A DNA stretch of 64,000 nt, from the NCBI GenBank assembly GCA_039090855.1, contig CM077024.1, positions 62,953,594-63,017,593 on the forward strand, read 5' to 3'. The notes under the pieces were generated by a model. It searched no databases, had not been told where the DNA came from, and saw nothing but the letters and a program-made list of their open reading frames with translations. This document shows, piece after piece, positions 1 through 10,927 of the stretch; within the stretch, counting starts at the first letter, position 1; each line of letters begins with the position of its first letter. A program made the translations under genes and the position numbers. Source of the stretch: Macrothele yani. Taxonomy: Eukaryota > Arthropoda > Arachnida > Araneae > Macrothelidae.

Positions 1-76
1 TCAGTGGGACAATTTCCATGGGTCGGAAATCTTTCCTCGCTGAGGAAATAGCGTCGAAATCTTTCCCGTTGGATTT

Positions 77-223
77 CATCATCATTGTCAACCATTATCA
101 ATCCACTGCTAGACGAAGGTCTCCCCAAGTTTCTTCCACAACGGTCTGTCTTGTGCCAGTCTCCTCCATGTTACTCCTGCATTCTTTCGAATTTCATCCA
201 CTCATCTCCCATGTGGTCTTCAA
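77..223 (-). repeat. RTE LINE 3' end fragment
   Basis: The minus strand matches the last ~145 bases of the RTE element at 48872-51682, ending in the codons for the QQWIDNG terminus and a TGA-type microsatellite. It is a 5'-truncated copy, the usual product of incomplete target-primed reverse transcription. Confidence 0.85.
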
Positions 224-1389
224 AATCACAAAATCACTTGATGTGAAAGATACCTCACATTATCTTTCATTTGCTTTAGTGTTCTTATCTCTTATAGTTG
301 TAGCCTCTCTGATCTACACCTTGTTGTACGAAATTTGTTTTGGGACTGTAGAATACAACGTTTGCTTGTTCCTCTGGCTTTGACACAGGCAGAGGAAACA
401 TGAATGTCAAGATTACGAGTACATGCCGGAAAAATAATAAAACAAATAATTGGAAATTTAGCTTTCCACATTTATTCTGAAGTGTGATATGCCAAATTAA
501 GTCAAATTAGGACCTCCACAGAATTCCTGCTGTGGAGCTCGGACGCATGTCTTGTTGCGTGTGTTGTGGAATCGCTGCATCAGCGTTCCTCACTTTCATT
601 CACTGAAAATAATAACAACAACAACTCTGCACGCTTCAAGCGCAGTTAGCAAATTAACACCAGTAAAAAAAACTGTTCATGCTTAAAGCGCAGTTAATAA
701 ATTAACAGCAGTGATACAATGAATAAAAGTTTTCTTCTGTCTTTTTTTCTCTTTTTCTTTCTGGTGAAAATATGTCGGTTCAACTAATGAATTCTCTAAT
801 CTACTATCAATAAATTAGGTAATTAAGCATGCATAATTCAGGCGCATTTGAAATGCAGTTTCGTGTTGCCTGTAAACTTGCATATCAATAAGAAATGGTA
901 TTTATTGTCAATTTTAAAACCCAGCGAAAAGAGACAAAGTCTCGGTTGAAAGTTTGCATGCCTTCTATGGGGTTGCAGCAGCAATCAGTTTTTTCCCGGG
1001 CTGAGAGAATCATACATAGAATATTTATCTTTTTTACACAACATTTCTATTTAAATGCAAGATTGTTAGCCATTCCTCAGAGAATTGTTTATGCTATAAC
1101 AAACTGGCCGTGCTACAGCAAGGAATACGGCTTCGCTCAGTGATAACATATTTCTGAATTCGCATTATGACTCAGCGTCTCTATGTTAAAATAAAAACAC
1201 GTACAAATTGGCATCGTTACAAACACATACAGATTGGCACAAAGATGGTATCAGCTATGGTGGAATACAGTCCAGTGGCGATCTAACTTTTCGTAGAGCT
1301 TCCCGCATTTTATACTACATTTTGAAATCCCCAAATTATACGTGCATTTGTATAGATACATGTATTTCTGCATTTAACTGTTTTTCTGA
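224..1389. other. AT-rich intergenic stretch, no gene seen
   Basis: Short open frames here have no recognisable domain or splice context. Two short near-repeats (AGCGCAGTTA followed by AAATTAAC) occur around 640 and 690. I see nothing else to call. Confidence 0.5.
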
Positions 1390-2560
1390 TTTAATGTTAA
1401 TTTTTGATGTTCCCTCCAAAAAGGTTAGATCGCGATTTGGACGTACTCTAGATTTTTTATTCCTTCGGGGGAAAAAAACCCCCGAAAAAAATTACAACGG
1501 ATTTTCTGGTGTAATGAAAACGTCTTCTGAAGCTCTTCCAACATAAAGAAAATTTTTAAAGCGCACTTTTAGAAATGGGGGAAATCAGCGAAACAGAAAG
1601 TGTATTTAGGAACTTAGCGGTAAAACAGCGTAGTATTTAAAATGCACAATGTCCATAACATTCTTTATAGTGAACGGATCCAGTTATAAAAAATAATTTT
1701 TCCAACAGGGTTTATGGAATCTGTAAAACATTTGCACGCATAATTAATTACGCCAACTAGAAGCAGAAATATGCGTTTTGAAAAAATTCCAAATGCAAGC
1801 AGAATATTCCCCATGGCGAAGCAAAAGGAATATTTCAGACAGAACAATCAGAAACACACACATGGAGCAGAAAAAGCAAGTTAACTTTTCGCTCCTTAGC
1901 GAGAAAACTGCGCATCGTCTGAAACGAAAATGAACACAAAATATTCTTCACAGGAAAGGAGATCCAGCGTATTAATCTAAGAAATGGGTTTTTCAAACGA
2001 ATCTGTAACGTATTATTTCAGATACGAATATACGTACTCTGAAGCTGCACATTTTGAGAAAGTGAAGTATCTTTCATACAAGCAGCTATACGATGGCAAC
2101 AGGATTTTTCAAATGACACTTTTGGAAGAAGAGATACCAAGAAAATGGTTTACACATATATACATCCTTTAGCGAGGAAACTGTGCATTCTTTAAAGTGA
2201 GTGAGGCTCGCAATCTTTTTCAAGCGAATAGCATGCAGTACGAAACAAAGTTTTTTAATCGAATTTTTAGTAGCTTAGATGTTTTAAAAAAAATAAATGC
2301 ATGGTTTCGACATCTAGGGGCTTAAAAGTAATCCTGAAAATTTTTTTACTGTACGCAAAGTGTTCCCCGTATCACAGTAACTGAATAAAAAATAATTTTT
2401 CAAATACCTCTCTTAGAACAGAATATATCGGGAAAAATAGAACACATATTTACGTATTTTAACGGGAAAACTATGTTTTATTAAGCAGAAACTATGCACG
2501 AAACGTTTTTCGCATTGATGGTATCTGTCCAAGAAATATTTTTTTCAGTCGAGTTTTTGA
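1390..2560 (+). repeat. Diverged copy of the CTCF-like-motif module repeat
   Basis: The stretch near 1493-1540 resembles the head of the repeat at 13676 (ATTTTCTGGTGTAAT followed by an ACGTCTTCTGAA-like segment). Degenerate module motifs of the form TTAGCGGTAAAAC follow near 1613, 1897 and 2166. It is an old, strongly diverged member of the family described at 13676-15915. Confidence 0.5.
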
Positions 2561-2572
2561 AGGAGTAGACGT

Positions 2573-2662
2573 AGATTTTTCTGTTTATAAGATATCTGCA
2601 GATAACTTATAAAGTATCAATTTTATAAATTTATCTGCAGATAACTTATAAACAGAAAAATC
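2573..2662. repeat. 90-bp palindrome (hairpin)
   Basis: The arms 2573-2591 and 2644-2662 are perfect 19-base inverted complements (AGATTTTTCTGTTTATAAG and its complement). Between them lie two copies of ATCTGCAGATAACTTATAAA. It could be a tiny foldback element. No target duplication was identified. Confidence 0.7.
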
Positions 2663-2697
2663 TGCTTACCATCCCTAGTGGCGTAATTCAACAATAT

Positions 2698-2925
2698 GCC
2701 ATCCCTGAAGCACAGTGGTTTAAGCTCTAACTTCTGATCATTCGTCTGGGATGGTTCCGGGATCGAATACCGGTGAGGCATGGATGCTGTGCTTGTCTTA
2801 CTGTACTGGCTTTCTCCCTTCCCCGCAACTAGTGGTCCTAAATTAGGAACGGACGACTGCTTATAGTCCATCGAGTTGCTCACGGTGTGGTCGTCAAACC
2901 CCCAAACAAAACAAAACATTAAAAA
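2698..2925 (+). repeat. tRNA-derived SINE, family A
   Basis: A diverged copy in sense orientation. A tRNA-like head with a box B-like GTTCCGGGATCGAATACC segment is followed by the family body (GGCATGGATG, CTTATAGTCCAT, GAGTTGCTCACGG) and an A-rich tail with AACAAAAC units. Across its many copies here the family has a tRNA-related 5' part, a unique body of about 140 bp and an A-rich 3' tail, as expected of a Pol III SINE moved by a LINE. Confidence 0.85.
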
Positions 2926-2977
2926 AAGAAAGAAAATGCAAAAGAAACAGAGATATAACTGGACTAAAAATATAAAT

Positions 2978-3269
2978 CATGAAAGAAATACGGGATTACG
3001 CCATATAATACAAATTTTGAAGATGACAATCCGATTTTTGGCGTAAATGTGACAAGGATGGTAAGTCAGATAATATCCGAAAACTTGAAAATTTTCGTAT
3101 ATTATCATGGGAGATGAGTGTAGTGGTTAGCATACCCGGGCGTTTTCTGGGAGACGCGGGTTCGAGTCCCGCTCCAGGACGATGAAAATTTTCAAGCTTT
3201 CGGATATTATCTGACTTACCATCCTTGTCACATTTACGCCAAAAATCGGATTGTCATCTTCAAAATTTG
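2978..3269. mobile_element. tRNA-like foldback insertion (330-bp repeat family)
   Basis: The insert is flanked by a perfect 13-bp duplication, TAAAAATATAAAT (2965-2977 and 3270-3282). The left part (2978 to about 3098) is the reverse complement of the 3' flank of the 330-bp unit found at 44888-48325. A 20-odd-base spacer follows, then a 5'-incomplete tRNA-like sequence on the plus strand (3116-3180) with a perfect box B (GGTTCGAGTCC), then the same flank in direct orientation, ending CAAAATTTG. The outer ends, CATGAAAG and CAAAATTTG, recur at the other two insertions of this family. Confidence 0.8.
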
Positions 3270-3398
3270 TAAAAATATAAATTTACGGTATCTAAAGGAA
3301 TATTTATCATCAGGAAGTTGAGAAGCCTATCAAAAGTTTCGTCGTGGTTACGATAATAGGATGCTTAAAAGAATTTTCTTTAGGTTTATCGAGCATCA

Positions 3399-3592
3399 TG
3401 AGTGACTCGATAGGATATAAGCAGTCGACTGTCCTTAATTTTAGGCCACTAGTTTCAGGAAAGGAAGAAAGCCAGTGCCATAAGACAAACACAACATCCA
3501 TGCCTCACTGGGATTCGAACCCGGACCCATCTCGGATGAATGGTCAGAAGTGCTTAGACCACTGGGACACCGGGACGGCAGAGAATTTTTCA
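3399..3592 (-). repeat. tRNA-derived SINE, family A
   Basis: Antisense copy lacking the A-tail. The tRNA-like head at the right end keeps box B (GGTTCGAATCC on the minus strand); the body is about 85% like the other copies by eye. Confidence 0.85.
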
Positions 3593-3688
3593 TGCCGGAT
3601 ATTTGGAAGTATATATTAGGTGTTCAAATAAGTTTTAAAGCGTTTTAAGACAACGCAACATGCATATTGAAAGAAAACAACAATACCT

Positions 3689-4728
3689 TTACGAATCAAA
3701 ATATGCGCTGAGATTATCTGTCACCTTCCGCCATCGGTCGGTTAGCTGACGGATTCCAGCCATGAAGAATACTTCGTCGTATGACGCGATGAAGTCGTCA
3801 ACCCATTTTTTCACTTCGTCACATGTCCAAAACCGTGCAGCAGACAAACCATGTTGCATCGTTCTGAACAAATGATAGTCTGAAGGGGCTATGTCGGGAC
3901 TATGCGCCGGGTGCTCTAAAACTTCCCAGCCAAGCGTCAATAACGTTTCCTTGACCGTTTTCGCAACATACGGTAGCCTTGTCCCGCCTGTGAATGGACG
4001 TTTCCGACAGATTTCCTGGTTCAATCGCAGCAATTGTTGTTTGTAGTGATCAGCAATGACAGTTTGACCTTGTTCCAATAGTTCATAATAGATATCCCAC
4101 CAGATGTCTGCTTATAGCCCATTGAGTTGCTCACGGTAGTCGTTAAACCTCCCACCAGATGCACAGCAGAACTTTCTTGGAGTGAATATTGCGTTTCGGT
4201 GTCGAAGTCGTTGCCTCACCGTGGTGCACCCAGTGTTTCTTTGCGTTTGGGGTTGTCGTGCCATATCCACTTTTCATCACCCGTAACGAATTTTACAGGA
4301 AAGACTTTTTGTGTTTGTTCAACAGATTCAAACACTACGTGACACGCTCATCCTTGTTCCTCTGGCTCAAGTCATGTGGCACCTATTTTCCTTCCTTCTG
4401 ACTCTTTCTCATTACGCGTAAACGATTGGAAATGGTTTGTCGAGTTACCCCCAGTTGTTCAGTTAGTTCTTTTTGCGTTTGAGACGAATCTTCATCCAGC
4501 AATGCTTGCAGTTCCTCATGTTCAACCTTCTGCGCGCGCCGCTACGTTCTCGATCGCTAACATCAAAATTACCTGCTTTAACCGTCTAAACCAAAACTCA
4601 CACTTGCTTTTCGATACAATATTCTCCCCCTGAACAGAACAGATCGATGAACATGCTTTTGCAGCACTTTTTTGTTGATGAAATTCGTAATGAATGCAGT
4701 GTCGAATAAATGCGGTATCGCTTGCCAT
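3689..4728 (-). pseudogene. Mariner transposase (SETMAR-like), broken
   Basis: This was a DNA-cutting transposase of the mariner family that bound its own terminal repeats. The start at 4728 opens a paired helix-turn-helix region (MASDTAFIRHCIHYEFHQQKS, then a YWFRRFK-like segment). The first catalytic region reads VTGDEKWI in another frame near 4300. The C-terminal part (3689-4078) carries VAKTVKETLLTLGW and SPDIAPSDYHLF, which holds the third catalytic aspartate of the family's DD34D triad. The usual second-aspartate motif (HDNARPH) has decayed to FTGGTRLPY. Frameshifts, stops and the inserted SINE make it inactive. Confidence 0.88.
4107..4150 (+). repeat. 44-bp SINE A fragment with target duplication
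   Basis: Only the last 44 bases of the SINE body (CTTATAGCCCATTGAGTTGC through GTTAAACCT) are present. They are flanked by a perfect 11-bp duplication, CCCACCAGATG, at 4096-4106 and 4151-4161. The extreme 5' truncation and near absence of a tail are unusual for this family. Confidence 0.8.
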
Positions 4729-4939
4729 CTTTCACCTATACCGATGTGCAAGTGCGTTTGACTGTTGGGCAAACTTCTGTGTCACATTTTATACTCTGGA
4801 CCAGTTACGGTGACATGACAACAACGCGAGGAAATGTCGAAAGTGTAAATTAGTGGTATACGTCACACAAAAACCGCTTTAAAACTTATTTGTACACCTA
4901 ATACAAGGCGACATCTGTAAATATGCTGTTATGCCAGTA

Positions 4940-5320
4940 AAGATTACTAAACTTCGATATTCATTCAATATTTGCAGTCCGACCTGTGGAAGCTTAAATA
5001 TCTAATATCGAAGTAGTATATGCCATCTAGAGGGGAAAATTGTCCTTAGAAAAATTCGATAGCACAAGAAATATTTTTTATTTTAATTGCAAATTTTGGA
5101 TGCAAAAGGAATTACACAATCGGTAGGAAGAAGCACAAAACATCGACCGAAATGCAGATACAAATTTACTTCAATCGCAGAAATGCGCTTTTGTAGAAAA
5201 ACTACACTTTTCAAGGTAAGAAATGCATGGAAGATTTTGCTTATTATTCAAGTCATAGAATGCAAAAAACAATCACTGTCCAACTTCTGGAAGTGGAGAT
5301 ATCGCACGAAATATTAAAAT
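4940..5320 (+). repeat. Diverged module-repeat remnant
   Basis: A motif of the module family is visible near 5020 (GCCATCTAGAGGGGAAAA), with AATTTTGGATG/AAGTGGAGATATCG-like segments after it. It resembles the repeat at 13676-15915 but is too decayed to align by eye. Confidence 0.35.
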
Positions 5321-5369
5321 GTTCAAAAGCAGCGAAGTCATGTGATTGATACTAGGGTTTCTTTGTTGT

Positions 5370-5585
5370 TGTTTTTTTTATTGTGGGTTTAACGACCACC
5401 GTGAACAACTCAGTGGGCTATAGGCAGTCGCGCGTCCCTAATTTAGGGGCACCAGTTCCAAGGAAGGGAGAGAGCCAGGGCCTTAAGACAAACACAACAT
5501 CCATGCCTCACAGGATTCAAACCCGGACCCATCTGATGAATAATCAGAAGCCACTTCTTAGACCACTGCGCCACCGAGGCAGCAC
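5370..5585 (-). repeat. tRNA-derived SINE, family A
   Basis: Near full-length antisense copy with a T-rich left end (the complement of the A-tail) and the tRNA-like head on the right. The family body is continuous. Confidence 0.88.
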
Positions 5586-5815
5586 CAAAATGTTCAACCC
5601 CAGCAAAAAGCACACTTGTTAACGATATAAAAAAAATGTCAAGTTTCGGGATGCGAGAAAACTCATGGAATGCGGTTTCGACTGATGTTTCATTAGGAAA
5701 CGACTTGCCTCAAGTGGTGCAGCTTCTGAATCGTCTGGAGTGCGACATGGAGTCTCTTGTTATCATGAGAAGTATGAGCCCATGACGACTGACGCATCCC
5801 GCTTACTGTATGGGT

Positions 5816-6003
5816 TTGTTTTTTTTTGATTGGAGGTTTAACGACCACCGTGAGCAACTCAATGGGCTATAAACAGTCGCCCGTCCCTAATTTAGGGTCA
5901 CTGGTTCCAGGGAAGGGAGAGAGCCAGTGCCGTAAGACAAACACAACATCCATGCCTGACCGGGATTCGAACCCGGACCCCTTACGGACGAATGATCAAA
6001 GGA
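5816..6003 (-). repeat. tRNA-derived SINE, family A, truncated head
   Basis: Antisense copy from a T-rich tail complement to the middle of the tRNA-like head, where it stops abruptly next to a G-rich run (6006-6016). Confidence 0.85.
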
Positions 6004-6079
6004 ATGGGGGGGGGGTGTTTTTCCCTCATAATGTCAAGTTCTTTATATACCTGTCCACCGTGATGGTTTGACCAGGTTG

Positions 6080-6217
6080 CAAAGGTGGTGCAGTGGTCTA
6101 AGCGATGGCCTCTGATCATTCATCCGAAAGGGGTCCAGGTTCGGATCCCGGTGAGGCATGGATGTTGTGTTTGTCTTATGGTACTGGCTCTCTCCCTTCC
6201 CTGGAACCAGGTGGTCC
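6080..6217 (+). repeat. tRNA-derived SINE, family A, 3'-truncated
   Basis: Sense copy with a full tRNA-like head (GTGGTGCAGTGGTCTAAGCG, box B-like GGTTCGGATCC). It is cut off after the CCCTGGAACCAG segment, where a mariner fragment begins. Confidence 0.82.
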
Positions 6218-6234
6218 GCAGATGGTGTGATCCA

Positions 6235-6800
6235 GCTGCGGACCACCAAACACTGACCATCGTCTTCCAGGCTTCAGGGTGTTCTTCGTGCTTTATCGCG
6301 GTTGCGCCGAACATTGACGAGTGTCACACAGCACCCATTTTATTTCTACTCACACGTGACGAGGCGTCTCAAAATGCTGTTCGTTCGGTTGTATATGAGC
6401 AGGGAAGAACCGTCATTAAATCGTTTTGTTATGTGCTGTTACGTCAACTGGCCGTTAAAAGTCGGGGAATGGCTCCACAGTGTACTCCGAGTTTCTCCCC
6501 AAGTTCTCGTAACGTTTGACGTGAATCGGATTCGATCAAGCCTTCAACTCGGCACCATCGATAGCTCCTTCTGGTCTACAACGTGATTCATTTCGAGGCT
6601 CGTATCGCCAGACCGGAATTTAGCAAAACAAAGTTGTGTTTTGCGTTCAGTAACTGTACCTTCCCCAAACTCTATGGTACTGTTGCGAGCTACCTCCGAT
6701 GCACGATATCCAATTTTAAGCTGATAAGAAAATGACACGAATTTGGCTCTAATTCATCGTCCTGTTCGCCGTATCACAATCCCATTGGAACTGACGCCAC
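6235..6800 (-). mobile_element. Mariner 5' fragment (DNA-binding part of transposase)
   Basis: The minus-strand translation at 6544-6738 reads YRASEVARNSTIEFGEGTV and then CFAKFRSGDTSLE. This is the N-terminal helix-turn-helix region of a SETMAR-type mariner transposase. The catalytic half is missing, and no terminal repeat was confirmed at either end. It belongs to a different lineage from the mariner at 3619-4898. Confidence 0.75.
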
Positions 6801-6980
6801 TGACAAAATGACGGCAGCCTCGACACTTTAAATTTATGTATCATAAATCACATCACGCGCTGTATTTGTTTTGAAATTACGTGACAACTGCACAAGTCTG
6901 CAAAATGTGACATTTCATCTGCAACAACTTAATTATCAAAAGCAGCGACAGACAGAAATACACAAAACTTTATACAATGT

Positions 6981-7193
6981 GTAGCCTTCCCTGTGGCGCA
7001 GCGGTCTATGCTCTGGCATCTGATCGTTAGTCAGAATAGAGTGTGTTCGAATCCCAAAGGACTCATGGGTAGTATGTTTGTCCTATGGCACTGACTCTCT
7101 CTTCCCTGGAATAAGTGATACTAAATTAGGGACTAGCGATTTCTTATAGTCTAAGCTTAAAGTTGTTGTTGGTCGATAAACCCGGAAAAAAAA
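6981..7193 (+). repeat. tRNA-derived SINE, family A, diverged
   Basis: Sense copy ending in an A-run at 7185-7193. The head reads CCTGTGGCGCAGCGGTCTA. The body is more diverged than in neighbouring copies, suggesting an older insertion. Confidence 0.82.
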
Positions 7194-8153
7194 ATGCTGA
7201 GTAGTATGGCTGCTATTAGGGCGGTGCAGGCGTTAAGGTAGCTATGCGCACATTAAACTAGTTCGTTAGAAGACGCACACACACATACACACACACTACT
7301 TGTGAACACATTTCCCTAAGACACGATTAAGTACGAACTTGAAAGTTGTTTGTCCAACGTAATCTGGGACGTTTTCCATGAGGAAGTCAATCCCACTTTC
7401 GCTAAAGCCTCTCTACGGTAAGACTTCCAGAGAGTGATTCTACATTTTCATGAACTAGCATACCGTCTGGTTAATCGTCTTGGGGGAATGTTAGGAGTCC
7501 TGGTTGAATCTCACGGTCGACATGCGATCAAGAAATTCCGTTGCCCACAATGTAAACCACGGAAATTTACCTGCAAAATTTAATACCGGTGTATATTATT
7601 GTACTGCTGATTGATCTGACCTGTTGTTATAAGACGCACATTTCCATATGTGTAGGGGTTTTTTTTTCGTATTATTTTATTCGGACCGAACTTGTCAGTG
7701 AGAGCACAAATATCCACGTACTCTTCTAGATTTCGGCCTTCATTCAGCCACCGTGTATGAGTATGTTCCTGGAGACCAACAAGACGTAAAAGATGCATTA
7801 TTATGCATTCTCCGTTGTATCATTAGATTTCTAGACGTCACCTCTGTTCCGGACAGTAGTAGTCGCTGCATAGTGCCACTCATCTTGGTAGGGGATCGAG
7901 TGGGTTGTTTTAATGTCCTTGTCGGTAACCCCCTCCCCTCCCTCAGAAACAACAACAACAAATTTAAAAAATCCTCCATGAGATCGGAAGGAGCTCCCTT
8001 GGCGCTACTCTCGGCTTTCAGGTTGATACCTTTCTTATTTCGAGACCCAAAATCTCTACCCCTGCGTATGTATATCATCAGCTCTATCCCACTTTGTTCC
8101 AATATTTGCAGAGGACTCCAAAGCGAGTAAAGTACTTAGATCCGTTGTTGCAC
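7194..8153. other. No recognised gene
   Basis: A short CA-rich microsatellite occurs at about 7274-7297. Overlapping open frames of about 120 codons on both strands (7740-8130) have no domain I recognise, no splice signals and no codon pattern that favours one strand. I would not call a gene. Confidence 0.4.
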
Positions 8154-8161
8154 GTATCAAT

Positions 8162-8305
8162 CAGCGGCAGTTCTAGACAAGAAAACGGGAGTGTGGGGGG
8201 GGCACAAATTCTTGCATGTGCCGATAATTAATTAAAATTAATATGTAATTAAAAAAAACGGTCATGTCTGGGGGCGGCCCCCATCCCGGCCTAGAACCGC
8301 CACTG
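8162..8305. mobile_element. Small non-autonomous hAT element (MITE)
   Basis: The ends are inverted: CAGCGGCAGTTCTAGAC on the left, and on the right the complement of CAGTGGCGGTTCTAGGC. They are flanked by near-identical 8-mers, GTATCAAT (8154-8161) and GTAACAAT (8306-8313). CAGNG ends with an 8-bp duplication are hallmarks of hAT transposons. At 144 bp it has no coding capacity. Confidence 0.75.
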
Positions 8306-8465
8306 GTAACAATGTTCGCTGTTCTGAGTGTATTGTGACTGAAGTGGAGATGAATGCTGTGTACTTTCCTCTTCGTCATGTATAGTCGAAGCTTTATCTA
8401 TCTGCGTGCTGTGACACGTAGATTCTTTAAGTTTTCGCAGCGCCTTTCCCCTGTCCCGGCTGGAT

Positions 8466-8689
8466 ATTTTTTTTTTTTTTGATTGCAGGTTTAACGACCA
8501 CCGTGAGCAACTCAATGGGTTATAAGCAGTCGCCCGTTCCTTATTTTGGGTCACTGGCTCCAGGGAAGGGAGAGAGCCAGTGCCGTAAGACAAACACAAC
8601 ATCCATGCCTTACCGGAATTCGAACCCGTACCCCTTTCGGACGAATGATCAGAGGCCATCGCTTAGACCACTGCGCCACCGGGGCGGCC
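8466..8689 (-). repeat. tRNA-derived SINE, family A
   Basis: Full-length antisense copy: T-run at left, then the complete body, then the tRNA-like head ending GCGCCACCGGGGCGGCC. Confidence 0.9.
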
Positions 8690-9312
8690 AGGAGATTATA
8701 TCGCCTTGCCCTCTGTGTGACGATTACGTCGTGCTTTTCACGACGCTGGTTTTCAAGTCTATTTCTACTGGACACTCAGTCCTATGGGACCCGGAGAAAC
8801 AAATCGGCAAATGCTGCTGTCAAATGTGTTTCTTCGATGGCCATCACTAGTCCCTGAACCAGGATCTCTGATCTGTCTTAACGAAACACTAAGTGTATGT
8901 TGCTGGCATTGTGGGATAAATAAATACGAAACAAACTACATTGTATAAAGCCAGTTCTTTTCTTGGACTCTGTCCATTAGTTTACGTCACGAATGTAGAC
9001 AGGAATTTGTACTTGCATGCCTGCGCATTGGACAGCACGATTTCACCCACGTCTACTTGCTGTGTGGTGATACTGTCCATATGTTTGTGGCGTGTCATTC
9101 GCTTTTAACTGCTGAACATGTCTTTTGGGTATGTTTATGCTGTTGTTTTACTCTAGAGCTTGAGTGTTTTCTTCTTTTACCTACATTACAAAACGACTCA
9201 ACAGAGTTAGATAGCCTCTCAAATTATCAGGGCACTGCGTTTTCAGTGCTGTCCTTTTCCTGTTGTATCAGGATACTGCATTTTCAGTGCTGTCCTTTTC
9301 CTGTACATTACA

Positions 9313-9530
9313 GTTTTTTTTATTGGAGGTTTAATGACCACCGTGAGCAACTCAGTGGGTTAGAAGCAGTCGCCTGTCCCTAATTTAGGGCCACTGGTTC
9401 CAGGGAAGGGAGAGAGCCAGAACGGTAAGATAAACACCACATCCATTCCTCACCGAGATTCGAACCCGCACCCATCTCGGACGAATGATCAGAAGCCATC
9501 GCTTAGACAACTACGCCACCGATGAGGCGC
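9313..9530 (-). repeat. tRNA-derived SINE, family A
   Basis: Full-length antisense copy with a T-run at the left end and the tRNA-like head at the right. A short direct repeat (TTTTCAGTGCTGTCCTTTTC, twice, 9240-9302) lies just upstream. Confidence 0.88.
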
Positions 9531-9885
9531 CTTACAGTTTGTGTAGATGCTCCTTTTTCGTGTGTCTGTGTACGTGTGTGTGTTTGCTCTTTGCTCCGCT
9601 TAATGTCGTGAGTTCCGTGATTCATTCTTGTAATTGTTCTGTTTTTCAGTTTTGATGTTGCAATCCCCCCATTTTTTGTTAAACCGGTGCATGCGTCATT
9701 TTAGCCATTCAAGCCTCTTGCGCCAGAAACATCGCACAACTAGTCAACCAATCTCTTATTACTGTTTGCTGTGGAATCAAAATTGTTGGCAATCTTGGTC
9801 AGTATTTTCCTTGATGGGGTGATTTTTAATGCTACATGTTTCCTTCTTCGTGGTAACGCAATTTCTATGTGACACTGCGGACATT

Positions 9886-10112
9886 TTTTTTTTTTTTTTG
9901 TTGATTGGAGGTTTAACGACCACCGTGAGCAACTCAATGGGCTATAAGCAGTCGCCCGTCCCTAATTTAGGGTCACTGGTTCCAGGGAAGGGAGAGAGCC
10001 AGTGCCGTAAGACAAACACAACATCCATGCCTCACCGGGATTCGAACCCGGACCCCTTACGGACGAATGATCAGAGGCCAACGCCTTAGACCACTGCGCC
10101 ACCGGGGCGGCC
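9886..10112 (-). repeat. tRNA-derived SINE, family A, with clear target duplication
   Basis: Full-length antisense copy flanked by a perfect 10-bp duplication, TGCGGACATT (9876-9885 and 10113-10122). Its intact head, box A and box B make it one of the youngest-looking copies here. Confidence 0.93.
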
Positions 10113-10122
10113 TGCGGACATT

Positions 10123-10927
10123 GGAGTGAATTCTTTCGGATCGTGTTTCAGCATTGAAGGACTATATCCAAAGAATAGCCTTCCCATTCGTGGGAAATTT
10201 AACAAGACCTAACCAAGTATTGGGGGAATGAAAATATGATCCCATATATCTTAGGGGAGTGATAAAAAAACTAACTTCATGAATTATTAATTCCAGATTC
10301 ATGCTAACGATATCTGCAGAGTTTCTTCCGCGTGATTCGTTTCACATGCAAATATCATGTTATATGCAATACAAGTCTATTTTTTCATAGGCATTTCACC
10401 TCAAGAGCAATGTGTCATTAGTTGGTTGTGCACTATAGCTTGTCTTTCACTCTCTCAGTATAATTTCGTTTCCCTCTTTTTGGACAACCTCATGCCATAT
10501 CTTCCTTTGTGAACGTGTGTGCCTTTGCTGTAAAAAGCCGACCAATAAAACTATTAAACAGATGTGACAAAAATACAATTCTGTTTTCACGGCTGAAGCA
10601 CGACTGGTGGTGTGATACAGTCCGTTCTTACAAGTGAAAAACTTTTTTCTTCTCATGTGAATACAATCCCTTAGTCGCACTTTACCGTATCCTATGCTAG
10701 TTTCAAGATCATGAGTTGGAATGAATTTTTCTGAATAAACTAGTAACGCTTTATTCGTTGTCACCATCTCTCCCTGCTTCAACCAGTTACTACCCTATAA
10801 CGGACCAATAATTTTAATACTTTTATAGTCGAAATTGTATAACTGACGATGCTTATTGATATTTATCAGTGACAAACCTTAAGCTCGCTATTTGCTTTCG
10901 ACCCATTCCTCTTAATGATTCGATATA
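10123..10927. other. No recognised gene
   Basis: Contains an open frame of 111 codons on the minus strand (10447-10782) without recognisable domain or splice support. Otherwise AT-rich and unremarkable. Confidence 0.4.

Larger units (their letters stand above)
3619..4898 (-). mobile_element. Mariner element, interrupted by a SINE fragment
   Basis: The element is flanked by TA dinucleotides. Its inverted ends begin GGTGTTCAAATAAGTTTTAA on the left, with the matching complement ending at 4898. It is about 1.28 kb, the normal size for a mariner. A 44-bp SINE A fragment with an 11-bp duplication lies inside at 4107-4150. Confidence 0.88.
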
